A DNA stretch of 64,000 nucleotides from Kosakonia arachidis (GCF_900116535.1 NZ_FPAU01000004.1:590290-654289), one strand, 5' to 3'. Positions 8,857-19,778 are shown, counted from the first letter of the stretch. Notes: a model not told the origin generated them from the letters alone. Numbers and translations: made by a program.

Positions 8857-9435
8857 TCAAGGCTTGCGGCCAATTTGCAGCGCCAGCGAACGAATAATTC
8901 CGGCCGTCATGCCCCAGACAAAATAATGCTGATACCAGGAGAGCCACACGCGATGCGCGTTACCGTGGCGATGGATGTCGAGCGGATGGTAGCGCCCAAG
9001 CCGCAGCGCTTCCGCCAGCGGCATTTCGAAAACCGCCGCCACTTCATCTTCGCTGGCATGATAGTGAACATCCGGCGGAATAATGCCCACTACTGGTGTG
9101 ACCTGAAAGCCGGTGACGCTATCGACCGGCGGCAGGACGCCGATGACTTCAACTGCCTCGGGAGGAATTGCCACCTCTTCTTGCGCTTCCCGCAGCGCGG
9201 CAGCAATTAGCGATGCATCGGTACTGTCGACCGCGCCGCCGGGGAAAGCGACCTGACCAGCATGTTTGCGCAGCAGCGGCGAGCGTTGCGTCAGTAGCAG
9301 ACCCGGCTGCTGACGTCGCACTACAGGGACCAGCACGGCGGCCTGGCGTGTATTCATTACCGCCGGATTGATCTGCGGTCGCAAAAGTTGAAAACGTGAT
9401 AAAAAATCATCCAGAGTTAAAGCCGCTTGCTCCAC
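8857..9435 (-). CDS. nudL: NudL, Nudix hydrolase (putative CoA pyrophosphatase)
   Basis: A 192-residue Nudix protein of the UPF0035/NudL group. The sequence [11 protein letters not shown] and the helix [12 protein letters not shown] (about residues 75-100) give the Nudix box REAxEE core, and [13 protein letters not shown] is the extra motif of the CoA-pyrophosphatase subfamily. It is expected to cleave CoA or related dinucleotides. The start is GTG (9433-9435), three bases after the pabB stop, with GGAG inside the end of pabB, which suggests translational coupling. Confidence 0.93.
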   Translation of the reverse strand: MEQAALTLDDFLSRFQLLRPQINPAVMNTRQAAVLVPVVRRQQPGLLLTQRSPLLRKHAGQVAFPGGAVDSTDASLIAAALREAQEEVAIPPEAVEVIGVLPPVDSVTGFQVTPVVGIIPPDVHYHASEDEVAAVFEMPLAEALRLGRYHPLDIHRHGNAHRVWLSWYQHYFVWGMTAGIIRSLALQIGRKP

Positions 9436-9438
9436 GAA

Positions 9439-10791
9439 TCATTTCTCCAGTCGTTGCAGGATACGATTAACTTTATCAAAAGTTTCCTGATACTCCGCTT
9501 CTTCCTGGCTGTCGGCGACAATACCGCCGCCCGCAGAGCAGTATATTTGCCCGTCACAAGCGGTTAATGTACGGATGGTAATGCTGGTGTCCATATTGCC
9601 GCAAAAACTCAGATAACCGATGCTGCCGCACCAGGCATTACGTCGCTGTGGTTCCAGAGCATCAATAATTTCCATGGCCCGAACTTTTGGTGCGCCGGTA
9701 ATCGAGCCGCCAGGGAACGCTGCCCGCAGCAGATCACTGGCGTGGCGCCCCTCCGGCAGTTCTGCTGTGACAGTACTGACAAGGTGATGGACGGCGGGGA
9801 AAGGCTCGACGACAAACAACTCAGGCACGCGCACCGAACCCGGTGTCGCCACGCGGCCAATATCATTACGCATCAAATCGACAATCATCAGATTCTCGGC
9901 GCGATCTTTCGGCGAGGCGGCGAGTTTCCTCGCCTGTTGCGCATCCGCTTGCGGATCGGCCTCCCTTGGCAGCGTACCTTTGATCGGCCGCGTCTCAATG
10001 TGCGAGCCGTCAAGACGAATAAAACGCTCCGGAGAAAGACTTAATATGGCACCTTGCGGCAGGCGTAAAAACGCACTGAACGGCGCACGGTTTTCGCGGT
10101 TAAGGCGAGTAAATGCCTGCCACTCATCGCCCGTATAGCGTGCCTGAAAACGCTGAGCGAGGTTTACCTGGTAACAGTCGCCGCTGTGCAGCCACTCCTG
10201 CACCTGGCGGAATTTTTTACCGTATTCGGCGCGGTTCATATTTGCCTGCCACGGCGACGTCAGGCGGAAATCGTCCTCCTGCGACGCGCGTTGCGCCTGC
10301 AGCCAGGCGAGCCGGGTATTGACATTGGCATGGCTCAGCAGCGTAATCTGCTGCAAACGGTGGTCAACGACCAGCGCCCAGTCATAAATACCAACGGCCA
10401 TATCAGGGAAGATAATATCAGCCTGCGCTTGTTGCGGCAGCTTTTCGAAACGGCGGCCTAAGTCGTAGCCAAACAGGCCGAGCGCGCCGCCCTGAAAGGG
10501 CAAATCCGGGTTATGCACAGGACGCAATTTGTGCGCATCCAACTGTTGTTGCAGCAATTGCAATGGATCGCTGCGGCTTTCATGCCTGGCGTTAAGCGAG
10601 GTGATTTCACCGCAGGTAGTGATCGTTGTTAGCGGATCGGCTACCAGGATATCAAAACGATTATGCGGGTGATCGGCGAAACCGGAGTGCAGTAACATCG
10701 CCCAGGGCTGCTGGCTAAGGGGCGCAAAGTAGTATTCGGCCGCGTCGCGGCGCCACGGTAACGTAATAACGGTGGGGGATAATGTCTTCAT
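9439..10791 (-). CDS. pabB: Aminodeoxychorismate synthase component I
   Basis: PabB converts chorismate plus PabA-derived ammonia to 4-amino-4-deoxychorismate, a step to p-aminobenzoate and folate. The 450-residue protein has the chorismate-binding domain with PIKGTLPRE near residue 270 and GSITGAPKVRAMEIID near 365-380, where the PIKGT lysine is catalytic in this family. It begins with ATG preceded by GAGGATCA. It is divergent from yoaH and runs almost directly into nudL, so pabB-nudL is likely one transcript. Confidence 0.96.
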   Translation of the reverse strand: MKTLSPTVITLPWRRDAAEYYFAPLSQQPWAMLLHSGFADHPHNRFDILVADPLTTITTCGEITSLNARHESRSDPLQLLQQQLDAHKLRPVHNPDLPFQGGALGLFGYDLGRRFEKLPQQAQADIIFPDMAVGIYDWALVVDHRLQQITLLSHANVNTRLAWLQAQRASQEDDFRLTSPWQANMNRAEYGKKFRQVQEWLHSGDCYQVNLAQRFQARYTGDEWQAFTRLNRENRAPFSAFLRLPQGAILSLSPERFIRLDGSHIETRPIKGTLPREADPQADAQQARKLAASPKDRAENLMIVDLMRNDIGRVATPGSVRVPELFVVEPFPAVHHLVSTVTAELPEGRHASDLLRAAFPGGSITGAPKVRAMEIIDALEPQRRNAWCGSIGYLSFCGNMDTSITIRTLTACDGQIYCSAGGGIVADSQEEAEYQETFDKVNRILQRLEK

Positions 10792-10872
10792 TGATCCTCA
10801 TCTGCGTCTTTGTCTGGTGAATTGTGCGGACGCATGAAATAATTAGCGCCAATAATCTAGCAGGAGTTCACG

Positions 10873-11055
10873 ATGTTTGCAGGTTTACCTTCCCTTAGCC
10901 ACGAGCAGCAGCAAAAAGCCGTGGAGCGTATCCAGGCGTTAATGGCCGGCGGCATGAGTAGCGGGCAGGCTATTATGCAGGTAGCAGCAGAGTTGCGCGC
11001 CAGCCATACGGGCGAGCGAATTGTGGCGCGCTTTGAAGACGAAGAGGACGAGTAA
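10873..11055 (+). CDS. yoaH: YoaH, UPF0181 small protein
   Basis: A 60-residue acidic protein of the UPF0181 family, matching E. coli YoaH in length and place. The C-terminus is a run of acidic residues (FEDEEDE). A GGAG ribosome-binding site lies upstream of the ATG. Function is unknown. The next gene, yoaB, is convergent and starts its stop codon at the next base. Confidence 0.9.
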
Positions 11056-11400
11056 TTACAGCGCGGCGATGATTTTGATTTCCACTTTATAACGCGGATT
11101 CATCAGCTTTGCCTGCACGGTGCAGCGCACGGGCGCATGGCCCGCAACAACCCATGCATCCCACGCTTTATTCATTGCGGCGAAGTCATTGCCATCGGGC
11201 AGAAAAATAGTGGCATCGAGAATGCGTGATTTGTCACTGCCTTGCTTTGCCAGCACGGCATCGATTTGCGCCAGCGTATTCGCTGTCTGCTCAAACGCAT
11301 CGGCGTCCAGATTTTCCGGTACCCCGGTGTAATAAAGGGTCTGGTTGTGGATCACCACATCAGACCAGCGATCCGCCGCGTCAATACGCACTATTGTCAT
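11056..11400 (-). CDS. yoaB: YoaB, RidA-family protein
   Basis: A 114-residue protein of the YjgF/YER057c/UK114 (RidA) family. RidA members hydrolyse reactive enamine/imine intermediates made by PLP enzymes, and the conserved arginine in APVRCTVQA near residues 88-96 corresponds to the family's active-site arginine. The function of YoaB itself is not established. I chose the ATG at 11400, which gives the E. coli length. An upstream in-frame extension to 11445 is unlikely. Confidence 0.93.
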   Translation of the reverse strand: MTIVRIDAADRWSDVVIHNQTLYYTGVPENLDADAFEQTANTLAQIDAVLAKQGSDKSRILDATIFLPDGNDFAAMNKAWDAWVVAGHAPVRCTVQAKLMNPRYKVEIKIIAAL

Positions 11401-11511
11401 AATACACCTTCTTATGTTCCATACAGTCGCGGGCAAGAGTGCCACAAAAACCCGGCTGGCGTAAATCCACTCACCCTGACATAATCACTGTCGATTTAAC
11501 CAGGGGGTAGT

Positions 11512-13422
11512 GTGACGGACGATTTTGCAACAGACGGCCAACTGGCCAAAGCGATACCGGGATTCAAACCGCGTGAACCGCAGCGCCAGATGGCGCACGC
11601 TGTGATGCAGGCCATCGACAACACCCTGCCGCTGGTGGTGGAAGCCGGTACCGGTACCGGGAAAACTTACGCCTATCTCGCACCCGCTTTACGCGCCGGT
11701 AAAAAAGTCATTATCTCCACGGGTTCAAAAGCGTTGCAGGATCAGCTGTACAGCCGCGATCTGCCCACGGTAGCCAACGCGCTAAAATACACCGGACGTA
11801 CTGCACTGCTGAAAGGTCGCTCCAACTACCTCTGTATTGAACGCCTAGAACAGCAGGCGCTCGCCGGCGGCGATTTGCCTGTACAAACCCTGAGTGATGT
11901 GATTCTACTGCGCTCCTGGTCAAACCAGACTACCGATGGCGATATCAGCACCTGCATCAGCGTAGCCGAGGATTCGCAGGCCTGGCCGCTGGTCACCAGC
12001 ACCAACGACAACTGTCTGGGCAGCGATTGCCCGATGTACAAAGATTGTTTTGTGGTTAAAGCGCGCAAAAAGGCGATGGATGCCGACGTGGTGGTGGTAA
12101 ACCATCATCTATTTCTCGCCGATATGGTGGTGAAAGAGAGCGGATTCGGGGAGCTTATTCCGGAGGCTGACGTGATGATTTTCGACGAAGCGCACCAGCT
12201 TCCGGACATCGCCAGCCAGTATTTTGGCCAGTCACTCTCCAGTCGCCAGTTACTGGATCTGGCGAAAGATTTTACCATTGCCTATCGCACCGAATTAAAA
12301 GATACCGCACAGCTGCAAAAATGCGCCGACCGGTTGGCGCAAAGTGCACAGGATTTCCGTTTGCAACTTGGTGAACCCGGTTATCGCGGTAATCTGCGTG
12401 AATTGCTGGCCGATGCCAATATCCAGCGTGCGCTGCTGCTGCTCGACGATGCGCTGGAACTTTGCTACGACGTGGCGAAACTCTCCCTTGGGCGCTCGGC
12501 GCTGCTCGATGCCGCCTTTGAGCGGGCGACCACTTACCGCGCGCGGCTCAAGCGTCTGAAAGAAATTAATCAACCCGGTTATAGCTACTGGTATGAATGT
12601 ACATCGCGCAACTTCACCCTTGCGCTGACACCGCTGACGGTGGCGGATAAGTTCAAAGAGGTGATGGCGCAGAAAAAGGGGAGCTGGATTTTCACTTCGG
12701 CGACGCTTTCCGTGAATGACGATCTGCAGCATTTTACGGCGCGTCTCGGGATCGACGAAGCGGAGTCGCTACTGCTGCCGAGTCCTTTCGATTATCAGCA
12801 TCAGGCGCTGCTGTGTGTACCGCGCAATCTGCCGCAGACCAACCAGCCAGGCTCAGCCCGGCAACTGGCGGCCATGTTGCGTCCAATGATCGAAGCTAAC
12901 AATGGCCGCTGTTTTATGCTCTGCACTTCACACGCGATGATGCGTGAACTGGCAGAGCAATTCCGTGCCACAATGAGCCTGCCGGTGCTGTTGCAGGGCG
13001 AAACCAGTAAGGGCCAGTTACTGCAACAGTTTGTCAGCGCCGGTAACGCGCTACTGGTGGCAACCAGCAGTTTCTGGGAGGGTGTGGATGTGCGTGGCGA
13101 TACGCTGTCGCTGGTAATCATCGATAAACTGCCGTTTACCTCGCCGGAAGATCCGTTATTAAAAGCGCGCATGGAAGATTGCCGTCTGCGCGGTGGTGAT
13201 CCGTTCGATGAGGTGCAACTACCGGATGCGGTGATCACGCTGAAACAGGGCGTCGGGCGTCTGATCCGCGACATTGACGATCGCGGTGTTTTGGTGATTT
13301 GCGATAACCGCCTGGTGATGCGACCCTACGGCGCAGTGTTCCTCGCCAGCCTGCCGCCTGCGCCGCGCACACGGGATATCCGCCGCGCCGTTGAGTTTCT
13401 TGCTACGCGCCCGGCGCAGTAA
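11512..13422 (+). CDS. yoaA: YoaA, DinG/XPD-family DNA helicase
   Basis: A 636-residue superfamily 2 helicase with an iron-sulfur domain, the same length as E. coli YoaA. Walker A is EAGTGTGKT near residues 45-53 and Walker B is DEAHQLPD near 225. Four cysteines between them (in [22 protein letters not shown]) are the expected cluster ligands. Motif VI is in the QGVGRLIRD segment near residue 583. E. coli YoaA binds HolC (chi) and helps repair stalled replication forks. The start is GTG with GGGGG upstream. The gene precedes tsaB by 58 bases. Confidence 0.94.
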   Translation: MTDDFATDGQLAKAIPGFKPREPQRQMAHAVMQAIDNTLPLVVEAGTGTGKTYAYLAPALRAGKKVIISTGSKALQDQLYSRDLPTVANALKYTGRTALLKGRSNYLCIERLEQQALAGGDLPVQTLSDVILLRSWSNQTTDGDISTCISVAEDSQAWPLVTSTNDNCLGSDCPMYKDCFVVKARKKAMDADVVVVNHHLFLADMVVKESGFGELIPEADVMIFDEAHQLPDIASQYFGQSLSSRQLLDLAKDFTIAYRTELKDTAQLQKCADRLAQSAQDFRLQLGEPGYRGNLRELLADANIQRALLLLDDALELCYDVAKLSLGRSALLDAAFERATTYRARLKRLKEINQPGYSYWYECTSRNFTLALTPLTVADKFKEVMAQKKGSWIFTSATLSVNDDLQHFTARLGIDEAESLLLPSPFDYQHQALLCVPRNLPQTNQPGSARQLAAMLRPMIEANNGRCFMLCTSHAMMRELAEQFRATMSLPVLLQGETSKGQLLQQFVSAGNALLVATSSFWEGVDVRGDTLSLVIIDKLPFTSPEDPLLKARMEDCRLRGGDPFDEVQLPDAVITLKQGVGRLIRDIDDRGVLVICDNRLVMRPYGAVFLASLPPAPRTRDIRRAVEFLATRPAQ

Positions 13423-13480
13423 TTTGCCGGGGACTGTGGTAAGATGCGCGCCATTTTGTTTTTCATGGACCGCTATACCC

Positions 13481-14176
13481 ATGCGAATTCTGGCTATTGA
13501 TACCGCCACAGAAGCCTGTTCTGTTGCTTTGTGGAACGATGGTACTACCTTCGCTCATTTCGAACTTTGCCCGCGTGAACATACCCAACGCATCCTGCCT
13601 CTTGTCAGGGATGTGTTGGTTGACGCCGATCTTACACTGACGCAACTTGATGCGCTGGCCTATGGCCGCGGGCCGGGAAGTTTTACCGGCGTTCGCATTG
13701 GTATTGGCATCGCGCAGGGCCTTGCGCTGGGCGCTGAACTGCCGATGATTGGTATTTCAACGCTGGCAACAATGGCGCAGGGCGCATGGCGTAAAACCGG
13801 CGCGACCCGCGTACTTGCTGCGATTGATGCACGTATGGGGGAGGTCTACTGGGCGGAGTACCAGCGTGATGAGCAGGGCGTCTGGCACGGCGAAGAGACG
13901 GAAGCGGTGCTCAAACCGGAAGCGGTGAGTGCCCGCCTTCAGCAGCTTGAAGGTCAATGGGCAACGGTTGGTACCGGTTGGCCGGCATGGCCTGAAATGG
14001 GCAACGGTAATGCGCTGACGTTTATGGACGGCGAAATTCTGCTTCCGACCGCAGAAGATATGCTGCCGCTTGCGCAACAACTGTTCACAGCACAGAAAAC
14101 GGTTGCCGTGGAGCACGCTGAGCCTGTTTATTTACGTAACGAAGTGGCATGGAAGAAACTTCCGGGCCGGGAATGA
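13481..14176 (+). CDS. tsaB: TsaB, tRNA threonylcarbamoyladenosine synthesis
   Basis: TsaB is the partner of TsaD and TsaE in making t6A at position 37 of ANN-decoding tRNAs. The 231-residue protein begins [14 protein letters not shown], the ASKHA nucleotide-binding start, and contains [13 protein letters not shown] near residues 64-76. The ATG at 13481 is preferred over upstream in-frame starts because it gives the E. coli length and the conserved N-terminus. It is probably cotranscribed with yoaA and followed by yeaY. Confidence 0.95.
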   Translation: MRILAIDTATEACSVALWNDGTTFAHFELCPREHTQRILPLVRDVLVDADLTLTQLDALAYGRGPGSFTGVRIGIGIAQGLALGAELPMIGISTLATMAQGAWRKTGATRVLAAIDARMGEVYWAEYQRDEQGVWHGEETEAVLKPEAVSARLQQLEGQWATVGTGWPAWPEMGNGNALTFMDGEILLPTAEDMLPLAQQLFTAQKTVAVEHAEPVYLRNEVAWKKLPGRE

Positions 14177-14212
14177 ATCTCAGTAATAACAACTGAGTGA
14201 AGGAGTCGCATC

Positions 14213-14803
14213 ATGGCGGGTCAAAAAAGAGTTATACGCTGGTTGCTGGCAGGGCTGGCAACGGCGGTGTTAAGTGGTTGTGTTTCCGTGCCTGACGCGA
14301 TTAAAGGAACCAGTCCTACGCCGCAAGACGATTTAGTTCGGGTGATGAGTGCGCCGTCGCTGTATGTCGGTCAGGAAGCCCGTTTTGGTGGCAAAGTCGT
14401 TGATATCCAGAATCAGCAGGGGAAAACCCGCCTGGAGATCGCCTCCGTACCGCTCGACAGCGGCGCCCGCCCGATACTGGGCGAACCGTCGGTCGGGCGA
14501 ATTTATGCGGAGGTAAACGGCTTCCTCGATCCGGTTGATTTCCGCAATCAACTGGTCACAGTGGTTGGACCGATTACCGGCACTGCGGATGGTAAAATCG
14601 GCAACGCCCCATACAAATTTATGGTGATGCAGGCGACGGGCTACAAACGCTGGCATTTGACCCAACAAGTGATGATTCCGCCTCAACCGATAGATCCATG
14701 GTTTTGGGGGCCGCCTGGCCGGCACGGGTGGCAAACGGGTTACCCCGGCTGGGGCTGGTATCCGCCAGAACCCGCCCGCGTAGAGACCATCGTGACAGAG
14801 TAA
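14213..14803 (+). CDS. yeaY: YeaY, Slp-family outer-membrane lipoprotein
   Basis: A 196-residue predicted lipoprotein. A basic N-terminus and hydrophobic stretch lead to the lipobox LSGC, with cleavage before the cysteine near residue 23. The body is the Slp (starvation lipoprotein) domain and the tail is rich in Pro, Gly and Trp. Residue 2 after the cysteine is Val rather than Asp, compatible with outer-membrane sorting. E. coli YeaY is a known sigma-E regulon member, but I did not identify that promoter here. GAAGGAG precedes the ATG. Confidence 0.92.
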   Translation: MAGQKRVIRWLLAGLATAVLSGCVSVPDAIKGTSPTPQDDLVRVMSAPSLYVGQEARFGGKVVDIQNQQGKTRLEIASVPLDSGARPILGEPSVGRIYAEVNGFLDPVDFRNQLVTVVGPITGTADGKIGNAPYKFMVMQATGYKRWHLTQQVMIPPQPIDPWFWGPPGRHGWQTGYPGWGWYPPEPARVETIVTE

Positions 14804-14828
14804 TCTCTTGGTTTATTGAATAAATGAG

Positions 14829-14853
14829 ACAGCGGCTAAGCCGCTGTTTTTGT
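14829..14853 (+). terminator. Intrinsic terminator after yeaY
   Basis: ACAGCGGC-TAA-GCCGCTGT forms an 8-base stem (14829-14847) followed by TTTTTGT. It lies 26 bases after the yeaY stop codon. Confidence 0.88.
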
Positions 14854-14919
14854 CTATGGCTGTGTATAACAAAAATAATTAGTGACGGGCTTCGCAACCT
14901 TCAATTTGCTTAATTAATA

Positions 14920-14936
14920 AACTGGTACGCTGAGTT
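14920..14936. promoter_or_regulatory. FadR-like operator upstream of fadD
   Basis: The 17-mer beginning AACTGGTACG has a perfect AACTGGT half and a weaker second half, agreeing with the FadR consensus at about 12 of 17 positions. It lies about 75 bases before the fadD start, where FadR repression is known in E. coli. fadR itself is in this window at 22,757. Confidence 0.5.
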
Positions 14937-15008
14937 AATATTATGTTAACAGTTTGTTTATTGAATGGGGTTGTGATGACCAGGAATACTCATTTCAGAG
15001 GTGATGCA

Positions 15009-16694
15009 TTGAAGAAGGTTTGGCTTAACCGTTACCCTGCCGATGTTCCGGCGGAGATCAACCCCGACCGTTATCAATCCCTGGTAGAGCTTTTTGAACA
15101 CGCCGTCGCACGTTACGCAGATCAACCCGCCTTCATCAACATGGGTGAGGTGATGACTTTTCGCAAGCTGGAAGAGCGTAGCAGGGCGTTTGCCGCTTAT
15201 TTACAGCATGGCCTCGGGCTGAAAAAGGGTGATCGCGTCGCGTTGATGATGCCAAACTTGCTGCAATATCCGGTCGCGCTGTTCGGTATTTTGCGCGCGG
15301 GTATGATTGTGGTGAACGTGAATCCGCTTTACACCCCGCGTGAACTTGAGCATCAACTGAATGACAGTGGCTCTTCCGCGATTGTGATTGTGTCCAACTT
15401 TGCGCACACCCTGGAAAAAATCGTCGAGAAGACGCAGGTGCGTCACGTCATCCTGACTCGTATGGGCGATCAGCTCTCTCCGGCAAAAGGCACGCTGGTG
15501 AACTTTGTCGTCAAATATGTGAAACGTCTGGTGCCGAAGTATCACCTGCCGGATGCCATCTCTTTCCGCCGTGCGCTGCAAACCGGTTATCGCATGCAGT
15601 ACGTCAAACCGGAAGTCGTGGCCGGGGATCTGGCTTTTCTGCAATATACCGGCGGTACAACGGGTGTAGCGAAAGGGGCGATGCTCACTCATCGCAACAT
15701 GCTGGCGAACCTGGAGCAGGTCAACGCAACTTACGGGCCGCTGTTGCACCGTGGCAAAGAGTTGGTTGTCACAGCACTACCGTTGTATCACATCTTCGCG
15801 CTGACCATGAACTGCCTGCTGTTTATTGAACTGGGTGGGCAGAACCTGCTGATCACCAACCCGCGCGACATTCCTGGGCTGGTTAAAGAGCTGAGTAAAT
15901 ATCCGTTCACCGCAATGACCGGTGTGAACACATTATTTAACGCGCTGCTGAACAATGAAGAATTCCGCACGCTGGATTTCTCATCACTACATCTTTCCGC
16001 AGGCGGCGGTATGCCGGTGCAACAGGCCGTTGCTGAACGCTGGGTGAAACTGACTGGGCAGTATCTGCTTGAAGGCTACGGCCTGACGGAATGTGCGCCA
16101 TTGGTGAGTGTCAACCCGCACGATATCGATTATCACAGTGGCAGCATTGGCCTGCCGGTGCCGTCGACTCAAGCTAAACTGGTCGATGATAACAACAACG
16201 AAGTACCGCCGGGCGAGCCTGGCGAGCTGTGCGTAAAAGGGCCACAGGTGATGCTGGGTTACTGGCAACGCCCGGATGCCACCGATGAAATTATGCATGA
16301 CGGCTGGCTGCATACCGGTGATATTGCAGTGATGGACGAAGAGGGGTTCCTGCGCATTGTCGATCGAAAGAAAGATATGATCCTTGTCTCTGGCTTTAAC
16401 GTCTATCCGAATGAAATCGAAGACGTTGTCATGCAGCATGCCGGAGTACAGGAAGTTGCAGCCGTAGGGGTTCCCTCCGAAAACAGCGGCGAAGCGGTAA
16501 AGCTCTTCGTGGTGAAAAAAGATGCCTCGCTGAGCGAAGAGGCATTAATCGCCTTCTGCCGTCGCCAGCTCACTGGATATAAAGTGCCGAAGCTGGTCGA
16601 ATTCCGCAATGAACTGCCAAAATCAAACGTTGGCAAGATCCTGCGGCGAGAATTGCGTGACGAAGTACGCGCCAAAGTGGACAATGAAGCCTGA
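15009..16694 (+). CDS. fadD: Long-chain fatty acid CoA ligase
   Basis: FadD activates imported long-chain fatty acids to acyl-CoA at the inner membrane, coupling uptake to beta-oxidation. The 561-residue protein has the AMP-binding signature [14 protein letters not shown] near residues 213-226, [10 protein letters not shown] near 355, and the fatty-acid CoA synthetase region ending in [13 protein letters not shown] chose the TTG at 15009, as used in E. coli, with AGAGGTGA upstream. In-frame ATG codons at 14943 and 14976 would add an unconserved extension. A FadR-like site lies upstream and a terminator downstream. Confidence 0.95.
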   Translation: MKKVWLNRYPADVPAEINPDRYQSLVELFEHAVARYADQPAFINMGEVMTFRKLEERSRAFAAYLQHGLGLKKGDRVALMMPNLLQYPVALFGILRAGMIVVNVNPLYTPRELEHQLNDSGSSAIVIVSNFAHTLEKIVEKTQVRHVILTRMGDQLSPAKGTLVNFVVKYVKRLVPKYHLPDAISFRRALQTGYRMQYVKPEVVAGDLAFLQYTGGTTGVAKGAMLTHRNMLANLEQVNATYGPLLHRGKELVVTALPLYHIFALTMNCLLFIELGGQNLLITNPRDIPGLVKELSKYPFTAMTGVNTLFNALLNNEEFRTLDFSSLHLSAGGGMPVQQAVAERWVKLTGQYLLEGYGLTECAPLVSVNPHDIDYHSGSIGLPVPSTQAKLVDDNNNEVPPGEPGELCVKGPQVMLGYWQRPDATDEIMHDGWLHTGDIAVMDEEGFLRIVDRKKDMILVSGFNVYPNEIEDVVMQHAGVQEVAAVGVPSENSGEAVKLFVVKKDASLSEEALIAFCRRQLTGYKVPKLVEFRNELPKSNVGKILRRELRDEVRAKVDNEA

Positions 16695-16713
16695 GCTATG
16701 CGTTAGTCGCCTG

Positions 16714-16738
16714 AACGCCGGTTAAGCCGGCGTTTTTT
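16714..16738 (+). terminator. Intrinsic terminator after fadD
   Basis: AACGCCGG-TTAAG-CCGGCGTT forms an 8-base stem followed by a T-rich tract. It lies between fadD and rnd. Confidence 0.9.
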
Positions 16739-16765
16739 ATGGGCACAAACTAAAGAGATGATGAT

Positions 16766-17893
16766 TTGAATTACCAGATGATAACGACGAATGACGGGTT
16801 GGCTACGCTGTGTGAAGCTGCAAGCGCGTTCCCGGCCATTGCCCTGGATACTGAATTTGTCCGTACCCGCACCTACTATCCGCAACTCGGTCTGATACAG
16901 CTTTTTGATGGCGAACATACGGCACTGATCGATCCGCTTACCATTACCGAGTGGACGCCCTTTCGCGATCTGCTGATCAACACGCAGATAATCAAATATC
17001 TTCATGCCGGAAGTGAAGATCTGGAAGTTTTCCTCAACGCGTTTGGTGTACAACCGCAGCCGATGATTGATACCCAAATCCTTGCCGCATTTTGCGGCCG
17101 TCCGCTGTCATGGGGATTTGCCGCGATGGTGGAAGAATTTACTGGTCTGACGATTGATAAAAGCGAATCACGCACCGACTGGCTGGCGCGGCCGTTGACG
17201 GAACGCCAGTGCGATTATGCTGCCGCTGACGTCTGGTATTTGCTGCCGATTGCCGACAAGCTGATGGCGGAAACCCGTGCCGCCGGGCGGCTGGAAGCAG
17301 CGCTGGATGAGTGTCGCCTGATGATGCAGCGCCGCCAGGAAGTGTTGGCCCCGGAAGAGGCGTGGCGCGAGATTGGCAACGCCTGGCAGCTGCGTACGCG
17401 CCAGCTGGCTTGCCTGCGTCTGCTGGCAGACTGGCGTCTGCGTAAAGCCCGTGAGCGCGATCTGGCGGTTAATTTTGTGGTGCGCGAAGAGAACCTCTGG
17501 GCGGTGGCGCGATATCTGCCTTCCAGCATGGGTGAACTGGACAGTATCGGCCTTTCCGGCAGTGAGATCCGTTTCCACGGGAAAACGCTGCTGGCGCTGG
17601 TCGCACAGGCGCAGGCGCTGCCGGAAGAGGAATTGCCGGAGCCGCTGCTCAACCTGATGGATATGCCGGGTTATCGTAAAGCATTTAAAGCGATTAAAGC
17701 GCTGGTGCAGACTGTCAGCGAAAGCAACAATATCAGCGTTGAACTGCTGGCTTCCCGTCGGCAAATTAATCAGTTACTGAACTGGTACTGGAAGCTAAAA
17801 CCGCAGAATAACTTGCCGGAATTAATCAGCGGCTGGCGTGGGGAATTGATGGCCGATCAACTCAAAACATTGTTAGTGGAATACCCACATTAA
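16766..17893 (+). CDS. rnd: Ribonuclease D
   Basis: RNase D is a 3'-to-5' exoribonuclease that trims tRNA precursors. The 375-residue protein has the DEDD exonuclease residues: Asp28 and Glu30 in ALDTEF, the aspartate in HAGSEDLEVF near residue 85, and the Tyr/Asp pair in DYAAADVWYL near 150-155. A HRDC domain follows (about 210-290) and a second helical domain closes the protein. The start codon is TTG, as is known for E. coli rnd, where it limits translation. There is no strong ribosome-binding site. Confidence 0.96.
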   Translation: MNYQMITTNDGLATLCEAASAFPAIALDTEFVRTRTYYPQLGLIQLFDGEHTALIDPLTITEWTPFRDLLINTQIIKYLHAGSEDLEVFLNAFGVQPQPMIDTQILAAFCGRPLSWGFAAMVEEFTGLTIDKSESRTDWLARPLTERQCDYAAADVWYLLPIADKLMAETRAAGRLEAALDECRLMMQRRQEVLAPEEAWREIGNAWQLRTRQLACLRLLADWRLRKARERDLAVNFVVREENLWAVARYLPSSMGELDSIGLSGSEIRFHGKTLLALVAQAQALPEEELPEPLLNLMDMPGYRKAFKAIKALVQTVSESNNISVELLASRRQINQLLNWYWKLKPQNNLPELISGWRGELMADQLKTLLVEYPH

Positions 17894-17930
17894 TAGCTGT
17901 GAATAATCACAGTGTTTCGCTGAAATAAAC

Positions 17931-17959
17931 AAAAAGGCAGAATTCCTTCTGCCTTTTTT
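17931..17959. terminator. Bidirectional terminator between rnd and minE
   Basis: AAAAAGGCAGAA-TTCC-TTCTGCCTTTTTT is a 7-base GC-containing stem with an A run before and a T run after, so it can stop transcription from both convergent genes. Confidence 0.9.
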
Positions 17960-17980
17960 CATGGGCGGAAAACGGTAGCG

Positions 17981-18247
17981 TTATTTCGTCTCTTCCGTTT
18001 CCGGCAGAGTAACGTTAAGTTCCAGAATGGAAATATCGTCCCCTTTTTGCTCCAGTTGCACTGTGACCATTTCTGGATCGATTTGCACATACTTGCAGAT
18101 CACTTCCAGAATATCCCGCTTGAGCTGCGGTAAATAATGGGGTTCAGCGTCACTACGACGACGTTCCGCAACAATAATTTGCAGCCGCTCTTTCGCAATG
18201 CTGGCGGTATTCTTTTTTCTGGAGAGAAAAAAGTCGAGTAGTGCCAT
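17981..18247 (-). CDS. minE: MinE, topological specificity factor of the Min system
   Basis: MinE binds membrane-bound MinD, stimulates its ATPase and drives the pole-to-pole Min oscillation that confines FtsZ rings to midcell. The 88-residue protein has the N-terminal MinD-binding/membrane segment [20 protein letters not shown] and a C-terminal dimerization domain with Pro/Leu-rich [13 protein letters not shown]. Length equals E. coli MinE. It follows minD by three bases. Confidence 0.97.
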   Translation of the reverse strand: MALLDFFLSRKKNTASIAKERLQIIVAERRRSDAEPHYLPQLKRDILEVICKYVQIDPEMVTVQLEQKGDDISILELNVTLPETEETK

Positions 18248-18250
18248 AAC

Positions 18251-19063
18251 TTATCCTCCGAACAGGCGTTTGAGGAAACCTTTCTTCTCTTCTTCGATGA
18301 AGCGGAAAGGGCGTTCTTCTCCCAGCAGACGGTCGACGGCATCGGCATACGCTTTACCGGCGTCAGCATTAGTATCCAGAATTACAGGCTCACCCTGGTT
18401 CGACGCGCGCAGCACGGATTGATCTTCCGGGATCACGCCCACCAGTTTGATACGCAGAATTTCCAGCACATCTTCCATGCTCAACATGTCGCCACGGTTC
18501 ACACGGCCCGGGTTATAGCGGGTCAGCAGTAGATGTTCTTTAATCGGCTCTTCACCATTTTCCGCGCGGCGCGATTTGGAAGCCAAAATCCCGAGGATAC
18601 GGTCAGAGTCGCGTACAGACGAGACTTCCGGGTTGGTAGTAATGATCGCTTCATCGGCGAAATAGAGCGCCATCAACGCACCGGTTTCAATGCCAGCCGG
18701 GGAGTCGCAGACGATAAAATCGAAGTCCATTTTCTTCAGATCTTCGAGTACCTTATCCACGCCGTCGCGGGTGAGGGCGTCTTTGTCGCGGGTCTGTGAC
18801 GCCGGGAGAATATAGAGGTTTTCCGTACGTTTATCTTTAATCAGCGCCTGGTTCAGCGTGGCATCGCCCTGAATGACGTTCACGAAATCGTACACCACGC
18901 GGCGCTCGCACCCCATGATCAGGTCAAGGTTACGCAGCCCAATATCGAAATCGATAACCACGGTCTTTTTGCCCTTCTGGGCCAAACCAGTAGCGATGGC
19001 CGCGCTGGAGGTAGTCTTGCCAACGCCCCCTTTCCCCGAAGTAACAACAATAATGCGTGCCAT
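18251..19063 (-). CDS. minD: MinD, membrane-bound ATPase of the Min system
   Basis: MinD is a ParA/MinD-type ATPase that binds the membrane when ATP-loaded and recruits MinC and MinE. The deviant Walker A motif GKGGVGKT is at residues 10-17, and the C-terminal amphipathic membrane-targeting helix is in KKGFLKRLFGG. The 270-residue length matches E. coli. It is the middle gene of minCDE. Confidence 0.98.
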   Translation of the reverse strand: MARIIVVTSGKGGVGKTTSSAAIATGLAQKGKKTVVIDFDIGLRNLDLIMGCERRVVYDFVNVIQGDATLNQALIKDKRTENLYILPASQTRDKDALTRDGVDKVLEDLKKMDFDFIVCDSPAGIETGALMALYFADEAIITTNPEVSSVRDSDRILGILASKSRRAENGEEPIKEHLLLTRYNPGRVNRGDMLSMEDVLEILRIKLVGVIPEDQSVLRASNQGEPVILDTNADAGKAYADAVDRLLGEERPFRFIEEEKKGFLKRLFGG

Positions 19064-19085
19064 AGGAGTTCCTTGTAAAAAGGGC

Positions 19086-19778
19086 TTAATTTAAGGGTTG
19101 AATTGTCAAAGCGTCGTTAATTAACAGCAAACGCGCTGCTTTGCCATAAAATTCGGCCGGGATTTTATCGCTCAGCCAGTATTCTCCCGCGATGGAGACC
19201 AGCTCCGGCGTGAGATGTGTGCAAAATATTTGTGCTTCTTTATCACCGCTGGCACCCGCTAGCGCGCGGCCACGCATCATGCCGTAGACGTGGATATTGC
19301 CGTCGGCAATTAACTCTGCACCTGCGCTAACGTGGCTGGTGACAATCAGATCACAGTGTGGTGCATAAATCCGCTGGCCGGAACGAACTGGCATATCAAT
19401 CAAGCGTGTTTTTGTGACCGGAGTAACAACCGGCGCAGGTTCCGGGGCGCTGATCTGACGCGGCGCTTTTTCTTTGCCTTCTTGCAGTAAGGGAAGCCCG
19501 GCACGTTCGATTTCTGCTTTCAGTTCGGTATCATTGCAACCGCTGATGCCGACAACGCGCAGCCCGCTTGCAGCGATCGTCTTTTGTAACTGGGGCCAGT
19601 TAACCGGGCCTTCCAGTGCAGAGACATTAACGACCACGGGGGCATGTTGTAGAAAAGCAGGAGCCTGAGCGATTTTGTCTTCTAACGCCTGACGAATAAC
19701 CTCGGGTTTTGCATCATGCAAGTGAACCACTGATAAGGTAAAACTACTGCCTTTTAGCTCGATGGGCGTGTTTGACAT
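19086..19778 (-). CDS. minC: MinC, FtsZ assembly inhibitor
   Basis: MinC blocks FtsZ polymerization when recruited by MinD. The 230-residue protein has the FtsZ-inhibiting N-domain (about 1-105), a Pro/Lys-rich linker, and the beta-helical MinD-binding C-domain with the conserved SGQRIYAP and [14 protein letters not shown] segments. I chose the ATG at 19778 ([10 protein letters not shown]), which has AAGGTCAGG upstream and gives the E. coli N-terminus. An in-frame extension to 19871 reads into the minC/ycgL promoter region and is unlikely. Confidence 0.96.
   Translation of the reverse strand: MSNTPIELKGSSFTLSVVHLHDAKPEVIRQALEDKIAQAPAFLQHAPVVVNVSALEGPVNWPQLQKTIAASGLRVVGISGCNDTELKAEIERAGLPLLQEGKEKAPRQISAPEPAPVVTPVTKTRLIDMPVRSGQRIYAPHCDLIVTSHVSAGAELIADGNIHVYGMMRGRALAGASGDKEAQIFCTHLTPELVSIAGEYWLSDKIPAEFYGKAARLLLINDALTIQPLN

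Noticed and set aside
15201..15749. 182-residue minus-strand frame inside fadD
   Set aside because: It is opposite well-conserved FadD codons and has no family features of its own.
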